A stretch of 64,000 bases of DNA from Calliopsis andreniformis (taxonomy: Eukaryota > Arthropoda > Insecta > Hymenoptera > Andrenidae), in the NCBI RefSeq assembly GCF_051401765.1, contig NW_027480468.1, forward strand, positions 2,108,001 to 2,172,000, given 5' to 3'. The position numbers and the translations under genes are program-made. This document shows, piece after piece, positions 49,934 through 63,218 of this stretch (its first letter is position 1; each line of letters opens with the position of its first letter). The notes under the pieces were generated by a model. That model was not told the origin of the DNA, ran no database searches, and worked only from the letters and a program-made list of their open reading frames with translations.

Positions 49934-51559
49934 CAATCCTCAATCCTCAATCCTCAACCCTCAATCCTCAGTCCTCAAACCTCAATACCGAATCTTCAAT
50001 CCTGAATCCTCAACCTTCAGCCCTCAGTCCTCAACAATCAATTGTCAATCCTCAATCCTCAACAGAATATCCTCAATTCACAGCTTTCAATACTCAATCC
50101 CCATTCTTCAATCTTCAAATCTCAATCCACAAACGTCAATTCCCATCACTCAACCCTCAACACTAAGTCCTCAATCTTCAATCCTCAATCCTCAATCCTC
50201 AATCTTCAATTCTCAATACTCAGTCCTCAATCCTCAATCCTCAATCTTCAATCTTCAATACTCAATCTTCAATCCCCAATCCTCATTCCTCAATCCTCAA
50301 TCCTCAATCCTCAATCCTCAATCTTCAATCCTCAATACTCAATCTTCATTCCTCAATCCTCAATCCTCAATCCTCAATCCTCAATCCTCAGTCCTCAATC
50401 CTCAATCTTCAATCCTCAATTCTCAATCTTCAATCCTCAATCCTCAATCCTCAATCCTTAATCCTCTTTCTTCAATCCTCAATACCCAATCCTCAATCAT
50501 CAATCCTCAATCCTCAATCCTCAATTCTCACTCCTCAATCCTCAATCCTCAGCCATCAGACATCAATACTCAACCCTCAGTCCTCGTCCTCAATCCACAA
50601 CCCTCAATCCTCAATCCTCAATCTTCAATCATCAATATTCAATCTTCAGCCCTCAATCCTCAATCCTCAATCCTCAATCCTCAATCCTCAATGTTCAATC
50701 CGCAATACCCAATCCTCAATCTTCAATCCTCAATCCTCAATCCTCAATTCTCAATCCTCAATACTCAATCCTCAATCATCAATCCTCAATCCCCAATGCT
50801 CAATCTTCAATACTCAACCCTCAATCCTCAATCCAAAATCCTCAATCTTCAAACCTCAATACTCAATCTTCATTCCTCAATCGTCTATCCTCAATCGTCA
50901 ATCCTCAATCCTCAATCTTCAATCCTCAATACTCAACCATCAATCTTCAATCCTCAGACCTCAATCCTCAAACCTCAATCCTCAACCCTCAGCCCTCATC
51001 CTCAATCCTCGATCCTCAATCCTCAATCCTCAATCTTCAATCCTCAATCCTCATTCTTCAATCCTCAGTACCCAATCCTCAATCTTCAATCCTCAATCCT
51101 CAATCCTCATTTCTCAATCCTCAATCCTCAATCCTCAGTCCTCTAACGTCAATATTCAACCCTCAGTCCTGGTCCCCAATCCACAACCCTCAATCCTCAA
51201 TCCTCAATCTTCAATCATCAATATTCAATCTTCAGTCCTCAATCCTCAATCCTCAATCCTCAATCCTCAATGTTCAATTCTCAATACCCAATCCTCAATC
51301 TTAAATCATCAATCCTCAATCCTCAATCCTCAATCCTCAATCCTCAATCCTCAATCATCGATCCTCAGACCTCAAACATCCATACTAGTCCTCGTCCTCA
51401 ATCCACAACACTCAATCCTCAATCCTCAATCTTCAATCATCAATATTCAATCTTCAATCCTCAATCCTCAATCCTCAGTCCCCAATCCTCAATCCTGAAT
51501 CCTCAGTCATCAATACTCAATCTTCAGTACTCAATCCTCAATCCTCAATCCTCAATCCT
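49934..51559. repeat. 1.63-kb segment, left copy (offset 7266 bp)
   Basis: Partner of 57200-58833. An 8-bp deletion near 51386 (ATACTAGTCC against a longer form in the partner) changes the offset to 7274 bp. Confidence 0.88.
50035..50167 (+). repeat. L1 block, subtype d
   Basis: Copy of 44393 at 5642 bp. Confidence 0.9.
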
Positions 51560-52149
51560 GAATCCTCAACCCTCAATCCACAGTCCTCAAACCACAGTCC
51601 TGAAACCTCAATCCTGTATCCTCAGCCTTCAACCCTCAATACTCAATCTTCAATCCTCAAACCTCAATCCTCAATCCTCAATACTCAATCTTCAATCCTC
51701 AAACCTCAATCCTCAATCCTCAATCTTCAATCCTCAATCCTCAATCCTCAACCCTCAATGTTCATTCTTCAATCCTCAATACCCAATACTCAATCTTCAA
51801 TCTTCAATCCTCAATCCTCAACTCTCAATCCTCAATCCTCAATCCTCAGTCTTCAAACCTCAATCCTCAGCCCTCAGCCCTCATCTTCAATCCTCAATCC
51901 TCAATCCTCAATTCTCAATCTTCAATCCTCAATACTCAATCTTCAATCCTCAATCCTCAATGCTCAATCCTCAATACTCAATCCTCAATCGTCAATCCTC
52001 AATCCCCAATCCTCAATCTTCAATACTCAAACCTCAATCTTCAATCCTCAATACTCAATCTTCAATCCTCAATCCTCAATCCTCAATCCTCAATCCTCAT
52101 TCTTCAATCCTTAATACCCAATCCTCAATCTTCAGTCCTCAATCCTCAA

Positions 52150-53060
52150 TCCTCAATCCTCAATGTTCAAACCGCAATACCCAATCCTCAATCTTCAATC
52201 CTCAATCCTCAATCCTCAATCCTCAATCCTCAATCCTCAATCCTCTATCCTCAATCCTCAGTCCTCAAACCTCAATCCTGGATCCTCAATCCTGAATCCT
52301 CAATCTTCAGACCTGAGTCCTCAACAATCAGTTGTCAATTCTCAATCCTCAACAGAATATCTACAATTCACAATTCTCAATACTCAATACTCAGTCTGCA
52401 ATCTTTAAATCTCTATCCACAAACACCAATTCTCATCACTCAACCCTCAACACTCAGTCCCCAGTCCTCAGTCTTCAATCCTCAATCCTCAATCCTCAAT
52501 CCTCAATCCTCAATCCTCAATCCTCAGTCTATAATCCTCAATACTCAATCATCAATCCTCAATCCTCAGTCCTCAATCCTCAAACCTCAATCCCCAACCC
52601 TCAGCCCACATCCTCAATCCTCGATCCTAAATCCTCAATCCTCAATCTTCAATCCTCAATAATAAATCTTCAATCCTCAATCCTCAGTCCTCAAACCACA
52701 ATCCTGAATCCTCAATCCTGAATCCTCAATCTTCAATCCTCAATCCTCAATCCTCAATCCTCAATCCTCATTCTTCAATCCTCAATACCCAATCCTCAAT
52801 CTTCGATCCTCAATCCTCAATCCTCAATTCTCAAACCCCAATCCTCAGTCCTCAGTCCTCAAACCTCAATCTTCAATCCTCAATCCTCAATCCTCAAATC
52901 TCAATCCTCAATCCTCAATCGTCAGTCCTCAAACGTCAATATTCAACCCTCAGTCCTGGTCCCCAATCCACAACCCTCAATCCTCAATCCTCAATCTTCA
53001 ATCATCAATATTCAATCTTCAGTCCTCAATCCTCAATCCTCAATCCTCAATCCTCAATGT
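52150..53060. repeat. 0.9-kb TCTACAA-L1 cassette, copy 1
   Basis: Contains L1 52325 and is copied at about 55694-56618 (offset 3544, later 3558 bp) and about 61485-62403. The three copies share CAGTCTATAATCC and an AATAATAAATC string. Confidence 0.82.
52325..52457 (+). repeat. L1 block, TCTACAA subtype
   Basis: CAGAATA-TCTACAA-TTCACAA replaces TAGAATA-TCATCAA-TTCACAG; the rest resembles subtype a. Confidence 0.9.
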
Positions 53061-53679
53061 TCAATTCTCAATCCTCAATCCTCAATTCTCAATCCTCAAT
53101 CATCAATCCTCAATCTTCAATCCTCAATGCTCAACCTTTAATCCTCAATCCTCAATCCTCAATCTTCAATTCTCAATCCTCAATCCTCAATCCTGAATCC
53201 TCAATCCTCTATTCTCAATACTCAATCCTCAATCCTCAATCCTCAATCTTCAATCCTCAATACTCAATCTTCAATCCTCAATACTCAATCCTCAATGCTC
53301 AGTCCTCATTCTTCAATCCTCAATACAGAATCCTCAATCTTCAATCCTCAATCCTCAATCCTCAATTCTCAATCCTCTATCCTCAATCCTCAGACCTCAA
53401 ACATCAATACTCAACCCTCAGTCCTCGTCCTGAATCCACAACCCTCAATCCTCAATATTCAACGTTCAATCATCAATATTCAATCTTCAATCCTCAACCC
53501 TCAACCCTCAATCCTCAATCCTCAATCCTCAATGTTCAATCCTCAATACCCAATCTTCAATATTCAATCCTCGATCCTCAATCCTCAATCCCCAATCCTC
53601 AATCCTCAATCCTCAGTCCTCAAACCACAGTCCTGAATCCTCAATCCTGAATCCTCAATCTTCAGCCCTCAGTCCTCAA

Positions 53680-53812
53680 CAATCAGTTGTCAATCCTCAA
53701 TCCTCACTAGAATATCCTCAGTTCAGAGTTTTCCATACGCAATACTCAATCTGCAACCTTCATATCTCTATCCACAAACATCAATTCACATCACTCAGCC
53801 ATCAACATTCAG
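53680..53812 (+). repeat. L1 block, subtype c
   Basis: Complete; ends CATTCAG and is followed by TCCCGTA. Confidence 0.9.
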
Positions 53813-54302
53813 TCCCGTATCCTCAATCTTCAATCGTCAATCCTCAATCCTCAATCCTCAATCCTCAATCTTCAATCCTCAATACTCAATCTTCAATCCT
53901 CAATCCTCAATCCACAACCTTCAATCATCAATATTCAATCTTCAATCCTCAATCATCAATCCTCAACCCTCAATCCTCAATCCTCAATCCTCAATCCTCA
54001 ATGTTCAATCCTCAATACCCAATCTTCAATCTTCAATCCTCAATACTCAATCTTCAATACTCAATCCTCAATCCTCAATCCTCAATCCTCAATCCTCAGT
54101 CCTCAATCCTCAATCTTCAATCCTCAATACTCAATCTTCAATCCTCAATCCTCAATCCTCAATCTTCAATCCTCAACTCTCAATCCTCAATCCTCAATCC
54201 TCAATCCTCAATGTTCAATCCTCAATCCTCAATCCACAGTCCTCAAACCACAATTCTGGATCCTCAATCCTGAATCCTCAATATTCAGCCCTCAGTCCTC
54301 AA

Positions 54303-54435
54303 CAATCAGTTGTCAATCCTCAATCCCCAATAGAATATCCTCAATTCACAGTTTTCAATACTCAATACTCAATCTGCAATCTTCAAATCTCTATCCACAA
54401 ACATCAATTCTCATCACTCAACACTCAACACTCAG
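54303..54435 (+). repeat. L1 block, subtype b
   Basis: Complete, close to the family consensus; ends CACTCAG. Confidence 0.9.
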
Positions 54436-54973
54436 TCCTCAATGTTCAAACCTCAATCCTCAATATTCAATCCTCAATCCTCAATCCTCAATCCTCAATC
54501 CTCAATCCTCAATACTCAATCCTCAATTCTCAATCCTCAATCTTCAATCCTCAATACTCAATCTTCAATCCTCAATCCTCAATCCTCAATCCTCAGTCAT
54601 CATTCTTCAATCCTCAATACAGAATCCTCAATCTTAAATCCTCAATCCTCAATCCTGAATTCTCAATCCTCTATCCTCAATCCTCAGACCGCAAACAGCA
54701 ATACTCAACCCTCAGTCCTGGTCCTGAATCCACAACCCTCAATCCTCAATCCTCAACGTTCAATCATCAATATTCAATCTTCAATCCTCAACCCTCAATC
54801 CTCAATCCTCAATCCTGAATCCTCAATGTTCATTCCTCAATACCCAATCTTCAATCCTCAACCCTCAATCCTCAATCCTCAATCCCAAATCCTCAATCCT
54901 CAATCCTCAGTCCTCAAACCACAGTCCTGAATCCTCAATCCTGAATCCTCAATCTTCAGCCCTCAGTCCTCAA

Positions 54974-55106
54974 CAATCAGTTGTCAATCCTCAATCCTCA
55001 CTAGAATATCCTCAGTTCAGAGTTTTCCATACGCAATACTCAATCTGCAACCTTCATATCTCTATCCACAAACATCAATTCTCATCACTCAGCCATCAAC
55101 ACTCAG
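54974..55106 (+). repeat. L1 block, subtype c
   Basis: Complete; followed by TCCCGTA as at 53680. Confidence 0.9.
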
Positions 55107-55868
55107 TCCCGTATCCTCAATCTTCAATCGTCAATCCTCAATCCTCAATCCCCAATCCTCAATCTTCAATCCTCAATACTCAATCTTCAATCCTCAATCC
55201 TCAATCCACAACCTTCAATCATCAATATTCAATCTTCAATCCTCAATCTTCAGTCCTCAACCCTCAATCCTCAATCCTCAATCCTCAATCCTCAATGTTC
55301 AATCCTCAATACACAATCTTCAATCTTCAATCCTCAATACTCAATCTTCAATACTCAATCCTCAATCCTCAATCCTCAATCCTCAATCCTCAGTCCTCAA
55401 TCCTCAATCTTCAATCCTCAATACTCAATCTTCAATCCTCAATCCTCAATCCTCAATCCTCAATCCTGAATCCTCAATCCTCAATCCTCAATCCTCATTC
55501 TTCAATCCTCAATACCCAATCCTCAATCTTCAATCCTCAATCCTCAATCCTCAATTCTCAATCCTCAGTCCTCAATCCTCAGACCTCAGACATCAATACT
55601 CAACCCTCAGACCTCGTCCTCAATCCACAACCCTCAATCCTCAATCATCGACCTTCAATCATCAATATTCAATCTTCAGTCCTCAATCCTCAATCCTCAA
55701 TCCTCAATGTTCAAACTGCAATACCCAATCCTCAATCTTCAATCCTCAATCCTCAATCCTCAATCCTCAATCCTCAATCCTCAATCCTCTATCCTCAATC
55801 CTCAGTCCTCAAACCTCAATCCTGGATCCTCAATCCTGTATCCTCAATCTTCAGACCTGAGTCCTCAA

Positions 55869-56001
55869 CAATCAGTTGTCAATTCTCAATCCTCAACAGA
55901 ATATCTACAATTCACAATTTTCAATACCCAATACTCAGTCTGCAATCTTTAAATCTCTATCCACAAACACCAATTCTCATCACTCAACCCTCAACACTCA
56001 G
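55869..56001 (+). repeat. L1 block, TCTACAA subtype
   Basis: Copy of 52325 at 3544 bp. Confidence 0.9.
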
Positions 56002-56978
56002 TCCCCAGTCCTCAATCTTCAATCCTCAATCCTCAATCCTCAATCCTCAATCCTCAATCCTCAATCCTCAGTCTATAATCCTCAATACTCAATCATCAAT
56101 CCTCAATCCTCAGTCCTCAATCCTCAAACCTCAATCCCCCACCCTCAGCACACATCCTCAATCCTCGATCCTAAATCCTCAATCCTCAATCTTCAATCCT
56201 CAATAATAAATCTTCAATCCTCAATCCTCAGTCCTCAAACCACAATCCTGAATCCTCATTCCTGAATCCTCAATCCTGAATCCTCAATCTTCAATCCTCA
56301 ATCCTCAATCCTCAATCCTCAATCCTCACTCTTCAATCCTCAATACCCAATCCTCAATCTTCAATCCTCAATCCTCAATCCTCAATTCTCAAACCCCAAT
56401 CCTCAGTCCTCAGTCCTCAAACCTCAATCTTCAATCCTCAATCCTCAATCCTCAATTCTCAATCCTCAATCCTCAATCGTCAGTCCTCAAACGTCAATAT
56501 TCAACCCTCAGTCCTGGTCCCCAATCCACAACCCTCAATCCTCAATCCTCAATCTTCAATCATCAATATTCAATCTTCAGTCCTCAATCCTCAATCCTCA
56601 ATCCTCAATCCTCAATGTTCAATTCTCAATCCTCAATCCTCAATTCTCAATCCTCAATCCTCAATCCTCAATCCTCAATCCTCAATCCTCAATCCTCAGT
56701 CTATAATCCTCAATACTCAATCATCAATCCTCAATCCTCAGTCCTCAATCCTCAAACCTCAATCCCCAACCCTCAGCCCACATCCTCAATCCTCGATCCT
56801 AAATCCTCAATCCTCAATCTTCAATCCTCAATAATAAATCTTCAATCATCAATCCTCAGTCCTCAAACCACAATCCTGAATCCTCAATCCTGAATCCTCA
56901 ATCCTGAATCCTCAATCTTCAATCCTCAATACTCAATTTTCAATCCTCAATCCTCAATTCTCAATCCCCAATCCTCAA

Positions 56979-57153
56979 TATTCAACACACAACACTCAAC
57001 CACCAATCCTCAATACACAAAAATCAATCCTCAATTCTCAATACTCAATAGAATATCCTGAACCCTCATGTTTCAATACTCAAACCGCAATATTCAATAA
57101 TCATATCTCAATCCTCAAACATCAATCCTAAACACTCAATCCTCAACACTCAG
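56979..57153 (+). repeat. L2 block, late subtype
   Basis: CCACCAA, TACACAA-AAATCAA, CCCTCAT-GTTTCAA and ACCGCAA replace the usual units; followed by TCCTCTC and a rare AAGGGTC. Confidence 0.88.
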
Positions 57154-57199
57154 TCCTCTCTCTTCAAGCCTCCATCCTCAACCCTCAATCCTCAAGGGT

Positions 57200-58833
57200 C
57201 AATCCTCAATCCTCAATCCTCAACCCTCAATCCTCAGTCCTCAAACCTCAATACCGAATCCTCAATCCTGAATCCTCAACCTTCAGCCCTCAGTCCTCAA
57301 CAATCAATTGTCAATCCTCAATCCTCAACAGAATATCCTCAATTCACAGCTTTCAATACTCAATCCCCATTCTTCAATCTTCAAATCTCAATCCACAAAC
57401 GTCAATTCCCATCACTCAACCCTCAACACTAAGTCCTCAATCTTCAATCCTCAATCCTCAATCCTCAATCTTCAATTCTCAATACTCAGTCCTCAATCCT
57501 CAATCCTCAATCTTCAATCTTCAATACTCAATCTTCAATCCCCAATCCTCATTCCTCAATCCTCAATCCTCAATCCTCAATCCTCAATCTTCAATCCTCA
57601 ATACTCAATCTTCATTCCTCAATCCTCAATCCTCAATCCTCAATCCTCAATCCTCAGTCCTCAATCCTCAATCTTCAATCCTCAATTCTCAATCTTCAAT
57701 CCTCAATCCTCAATCCTCAATCCTCAATCCTCTTTCTTCAATCCTCAATACCCAATCCTCAATCATCAATCCTCAATCCTCAATCCTCAATTCTCACTCC
57801 TCAATCCTCAATCCTCAGACATCAGGCATCAATACTCAACCCTCAGTCCTCGTCCTCAATACACAACCCTCAATCCTCAATCCTCAATCTTCAATCATCA
57901 ATATTCAATCTTCAGTCCTCAATCCTCAATCCTCAATCCTCAATCCTCAATCCTCAATGTTCAATCCGCAATACCCAATCCTCAATCTTCAATCCTCAAT
58001 CCTCAATCCTCAATTCTCAATCCTCAATACTCAATCCTCAATCATCAATCCTCAATCCCCAATCCTCAATCTTCAATACTCAACCCTCAATCCTCAATCC
58101 AAAATCCTCAATCTTCAAACCTCAATACTCAATCTTCATTCCTCAATCGTCTATCCTCAATCCTCAATCCTCAATCCTCAATCTTCAATCCTCAATACTC
58201 AACCATCAATCTTCAATCCTCAGACCTCAATCCTCAAACCTCAATCCTCAACCCTCAGCCCTCATCCTCAATCCTCGATCCTCAATCCTCAATCCTCAAT
58301 CTTCAATCCTCAATCCTCATTCTTCAATCCTCAGTACCCAATCCTCAATCTTCAATCCTCAATCCTCAATCCTCATTTCTCAATCCTCAATCCTCAATCC
58401 TCAGTCCTCTAACGTCAATATTCAACCCTCAGTCCTGGTCCCCAATCCACAACCCTCAATCCTCAATCCTCAATCTTCAATCATCAATATTCAATCTTCA
58501 GTCCTCAATCCTCAATCCTCAATCCTCAATCCTCAATGTTCAATTCTCAATACCCAATCCTCAATCTTAAATCATCAATCCTCAATCCTCAAACCTCAAT
58601 CCTCAATCCTCAATCCTCAATCATCAAACCTCAGACCTCAAACATCAATACTCGACCCTCAGTCCTCGTCCTCAATCCACAACACTCAATCCTCAATCCT
58701 CAATCTTCAATCATCAATATTCAATCTTCAATCCTCAATCCTCAATCCTCAGTCCTCAATCCTCAATCCTGAATCCTCAGTCATCAATACTCAATCTTCA
58801 GTACTCAATCCTCAATCCTCAATCCTCAATCCT
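57200..58833. repeat. 1.63-kb segment, right copy (offset 7266 bp)
   Basis: Contains the CAATCAA-type L1 at 57301. Its L2 (56979) lies just upstream of the shared segment and has no counterpart before 50035. Confidence 0.88.
57301..57433 (+). repeat. L1 block, subtype d
   Basis: 322 bp after the L2 at 56979. Copy of 50035 at 7266 bp. Confidence 0.9.
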
Positions 58834-59087
58834 CAATCCTCAATCCTCAGTCCTCAATCCTCAAACCTCAATCCCCAACCCTCAGCCCACATCCTCAATC
58901 CTCGATCCTAAATCCTCAATCCTCAATCTTCAATCCTCAATAATTAATCTTCAATCATCAATCCTCAGTCCTCAAACCACAATCCTGAATCCTCAATCCT
59001 GAATCCTCAATCCTGAATCCTCAATCTTCAATCCTCAATACTCAATTTTCAATCCTCAATCCTCAATTCTCAATCCCCAATCCTCAA

Positions 59088-59262
59088 TATTCAACACACA
59101 ACACTCAACCACCAATCCTCAATACACAAAAATCAATCCTCAATTCTCAATACTCAATAGAATATCCTGAACCCTCATGTTTCAATACTCAAACCGCAAT
59201 ATACAATAATCATATCTCAATCCTCAAACATCAATCCTAAACACTCAATCCTCAACACTCAG
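59088..59262 (+). repeat. L2 block, late subtype
   Basis: Copy of 56979 at 2109 bp; TATACAA replaces TATTCAA after ACCGCAA. Confidence 0.88.
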
Positions 59263-59409
59263 TCCTCTCTCTTCAAGCCTCCATCCTCAACCCTCAATCC
59301 TCAAGGGTCAATCCTCAATCCCCAATCCTCAACCCTCAATCCTCAGTCCTCAAACCTCAATACCGAATCCTCAATCCTGAATCCTCAACCTTCAGCCCTC
59401 AGTCCTCAA

Positions 59410-59542
59410 CAATCAATTGTCAATCCTCAATCCTCAACAGAATATCCTCAATTCACAGCTTTCAATACTCAATCCCCATTCTTCAATCTTCAAATCTCAA
59501 TCCACAAACGTCAATTCCCATCACTCAACCCTCAACACTAAG
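59410..59542 (+). repeat. L1 block, subtype d
   Basis: 322 bp after the L2 at 59088. Confidence 0.9.
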
Positions 59543-60459
59543 TCCTCAATCTTCAATCCTCAATCCTCAATCCTCAATCTTCAATTCTCAATACTCAGTC
59601 CTCAATCCTCAATCCTCAATCTTCAATCTTCAATACTCAATCTTCAATCCCCAATCCTCATTCCTCAATCCTCAATCCTCAATCCTCAATCCTCAATCTT
59701 CAATCCTCAATACTCAATCTTCATTCCTCAATCCTCAATCCTCAATCCTCAATCCTCAATCCTCAGTCCTCAATCCTCAATCTTCAATCCTCAATTCTCA
59801 ATCTTCAATCCTCAATCCTCAATCCTCAATCCTCAATCCTCTTTCTTCAATCCTCAATACCCAATCCTCAATCATCAATCCTCAATCCTCAATCCTCAAT
59901 TCTCACTCCTCAATCCTCAATCCTCAGACATCAGGCATCAATACTCAACCCTCAGTCCTCGTCCTCAATCCACAACCCTCAATCCTCAATCCTCAATCTT
60001 CAATCATCAATATTCAATCTTCAGTCCTCAATCCTCAATCCTCAATCCTCAATCCTCAATCCTCAATGTTCAATCCGCATACCCAATCCTCAATCTTCAA
60101 TCCTGAATCCTCAATCCTCAATTCTCAATCCTCAATACTCAATCCTCAATCATCAATCCTCAATCCCCAATCCTCAATCTTCAATACTCAACCCTCAATC
60201 CTCAATCCAAAATCCTCAATCTTCAAACCTCAATACTCAATCTTCATTCCTCAATCGTCTATCCTCAATCCTCAATCCTCAATCCTCAATCTTCAATCCT
60301 CAATACTCAACCATCAATCTTCAATCCTCAGACCTCAATCCTCAAACCTCAATCCTCAACCCTCAGCCCTCATCCTCAATCCTCGATCCTCAATCCTCAA
60401 TCCTCAATCTTCAATCCTCAATCCTCATTCTTCAATCCTCAGTACCCAATCCTCAATCT

Positions 60460-61175
60460 TCAATCCTCAATCTTCAATCTTCAATACTCAATCTTCAATC
60501 CCCAATCCTCATTCCTCAATCCTCAATCCTCAATCCTCAATCCTCAATCTTCAATACTCAATACTCAATCTTCATTCCTCAATCCTCAATCCTCAATCCT
60601 CAATCCTCAATCCTCAGTCCTCAATCCTCAATCTTCAATCCTCAATTCTCAATCTTCAATCCTCAATCCTCAATCCTCAATCCTCAATCCTCAATACTCA
60701 ATCTTCAATCCTCAATCCTCAATTCTCAGTAACCAATCCTCAATATTCAACACACAACACTCAACCACCAATCCTCAATACACAAAAATCAATCCTCAAT
60801 TCTCAATACTCAATAGAATATCCTGAACTCTCATGGTTCAATACTCAAACCGCAATATTCAATAATCATATCTCAATCCTCAAACATCAATCCTAAACAC
60901 TCAATCCTCAACACTCAGTCCTCTCTCTTCAAGCCTCCATCCTCAACCCTCAATCCTCAAGCGTCAATCCTAAATCCTCAATCCTCAACCCTCAATCCTC
61001 AGTCCTCAAACCTCAATACCGAATCCTCAATCCTGAATCCTCAACCTTCAGCCCTCAGTCCTCAACAATCAATTGTCAATCCTCAATCCTCAACAGAATA
61101 TACTCAATTCACAGCTTTCAATACTCAATCCCCATTCTTCAATCTTCCAATCTCAATCCACAAACGTCAATTCCC
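60460..61175. repeat. 0.7-kb L2-L1 cassette, left copy (offset 2825 bp)
   Basis: L2 60744 and L1 61066 recur at 63569 and 63891. Both L1 copies share the AGAATATACTC variant. Confidence 0.86.
60744..60918 (+). repeat. L2 block, late subtype
   Basis: CTCTCAT-GGTTCAA variant; followed downstream by AAGCGTC where other copies have AAGGGTC. Confidence 0.88.
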
Positions 61176-61198
61176 ATCACTCAACCCTCAACACTAAG
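61066..61198 (+). repeat. L1 block, subtype d with TACTCAA
   Basis: 322 bp after the L2 at 60744; TCTTCCA replaces TCTTCAA. Confidence 0.9.
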
Positions 61199-61667
61199 TC
61201 CTCAATCTTCAATCCTCAATCCTCAATCCTCAATCTTCAGCCCTCAATACTCAATGCTCAATCCTCAATCCTCAATTCTCAATCCTCAATACTCAATCCT
61301 CAATCGTCAATCCTCAATCCCCAATCCTCAATCTTCAATCCTCAATCCTCAATCCTCAATCCTCAATCCTCAATCTTCAATCCTCAATACTCAATCTCCA
61401 ATCCTCAATCATCAATCCTAAATCCTCAATCCTCAATCCTCAATCCTCAATCTTCAATCCTCAATACTCAATCTTCAATCCTCAATCCTCAATCCTCAAT
61501 CCTCAATGTTCAAACCGCAATACCCAATCCTCAATCTTCAATCCTCAATCCTCAATCCTCAATCCTCAATCCTCAATCCTCAATCCTCTATCCTCAATCC
61601 TCAGTCCTCAAACCTCAATCCTGGATCCTCAATCCTGAATCCTCAATCTTCAGACCTGAGTCCTCAA

Positions 61668-61800
61668 CAATCAGTTGTCAATTCTCAATCCTCAACAGAA
61701 TATCTACAATTCACAATTTTCAATACTCAATACTCAGTCTGCAATCTTTAAATTTCTATCCACAAACACCAATTCTCATCACTCAACCCTCAACACTCAA
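61668..61800 (+). repeat. L1 block, TCTACAA subtype
   Basis: Copy of 55869 at 5799 bp; ATTTCTA variant and ends CACTCAA. Confidence 0.9.
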
Positions 61801-62763
61801 TCCCCAGTCCTCAGTCTTCAATCCTCAATCCTCAATCCTCAATCCTCAATCCTCAATCCTCAATGCTCAGTCTATAATCCTCAATACTCAATCATCAATC
61901 CTCAATCCTCAGTCCTCAATCCTCAAACCTCAATCCCCAACCCTCAGCCCACATCCTCAATCCTCGATCCTAAATCCTCAATCCTCAATCTTCAATCCTC
62001 AATAATAAATCTTCAATCCTCAATCCTCAGTCCTCAAACCTCAATCCTGAATCCTCAATCCTGAATCCTCAATCTTCAATCCTCAATCCTCAATCCTCAA
62101 TCCTCAATCCTCACTCTTCAATCCTCAATACCCAATCCTCAATCTTCAATCCTCAATCCTCAATCCTCAATTCTCAAACCCCAATCCTCAGTCCTCAGTC
62201 CTCAAACCTCAATCTTCAATCCTCAATCCTCAATCCTCAATTCTCAATCCTCAATCCTCAATCGTCAGTCCTCAAACGTCAATATTCAACCCTCAGTCCT
62301 GGTCCCCAATCCACAACCCTCAATCCTCAATCCTCAATCTTCAATCATCAATATTCAATCTTCAGTCCTCAATCCTCAATCCTCAATCCTCAATCCTCAA
62401 TGTTCAATTCTCAATCCTCAATCCTCAATTCTCAATCCTCAATCCTCAATCCTCAATCCTCAATCCTCAATCCTCAATCCTCAGTCTATAATCCTCAATA
62501 CTCAATCATCAATCCTCAATCCTCAGTCCTCAATCCTCAAACCTCAATCCCCAACCCTCAGCCCACATCCTCAATCCTCGATCCTAAATCCTCAATCCTC
62601 AATCTTCAATCCTCAATAATAAATCTTCAATCATCAATCCTCAGTCCTCAAACCACAATCCTGAATCCTCAATCCTGAATCCTCAATCCTGAATCCTCAA
62701 TCTTCAATCCTCAATACTCAATTTTCAATCCTCAATCCTCAATTCTCAATCCCCAATCCTCAA

Positions 62764-62938
62764 TATTCAACACACAACACTCAACCACCAATCCTCAATA
62801 CACAAAAATCAATCCTCAATTCTCAATACTCAATAGAATATCCTGAACCCTCATGTTTCAATACTCAAACCGCAATATTCAATAATCATATCTCAATCCT
62901 CAAACATCAATCCTAAACACTCAATCCTCAACACTCAG
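62764..62938 (+). repeat. L2 block, late subtype
   Basis: Copy of 56979 at 5785 bp, with AAGGGTC downstream. Confidence 0.88.
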
Positions 62939-63085
62939 TCCTCTCTCTTCAAGCCTCCATCCTCAACCCTCAATCCTCAAGGGTCAATCCTCAATCCTCG
63001 ATCCTCAACCCTCAATCCTCAGTCCTCAAACCTCAATACCGAATCCTCAATCCTGAATCCTCAACCTTCAGCCCTCAGTCCTCAA

Positions 63086-63218
63086 CAATCAATTGTCAAT
63101 CCTCAATCCTCAACAGAATATCCTCAATTCACAGCATTCAATACTCAATCCCCATTCTTCAATCTTCAAATCTCAATCCACAAACGTCAATTCCCATCAC
63201 TCAACCCTCAACACTAAA
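63086..63218 (+). repeat. L1 block, subtype d
   Basis: 322 bp after the L2 at 62764; ends CACTAAA. Confidence 0.9.

Larger units (their letters stand above)
40631..50334. repeat. Array region I: 5642-bp periodic section
   Basis: The segment 40631-44692 returns 5642 bp later (806 heptamers) without any difference I found at the landmarks compared. The intervening 44693-46272 is itself an imperfect copy of 41627-43185 (offset 3066, later 3087 bp, both multiples of 7). Hence a 3.07-kb unit was duplicated first, and a 5642-bp unit including it was duplicated again later. Contains five of the seven L3 blocks and eight L1 blocks if the CAATCAA type is included. Confidence 0.9.
46273..50334. repeat. 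4062-bp block of the 5642-bp tandem period, copy 2
   Basis: Apparently identical to 40631-44692. Ends at 50334, where this copy continues CAATACTC and copy 1 continues CATTCTTC. Either a very recent duplication or an assembly duplicate. Confidence 0.92.
55686..57730. repeat. 2.04-kb segment, left copy (offset 5799 then 5785 bp)
   Basis: Contains L1 55869, L2 56979 and L1 57301. A 14-bp difference (two heptamers) near 56262 explains the change of offset. Confidence 0.88.
56734..58360. repeat. 1.63-kb segment, left copy (offset 2109 bp)
   Basis: L2 56979 and L1 57301 recur at 59088 and 59410. This segment overlaps the two other duplications of the area, giving a nested structure. Confidence 0.85.
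58843..60468. repeat. 1.63-kb segment, right copy (offset 2109 bp)
   Basis: Offset becomes 2108 bp after a one-base deletion near 60079 (CCGCATACCC against CCGCAATACCC). Confidence 0.85.
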
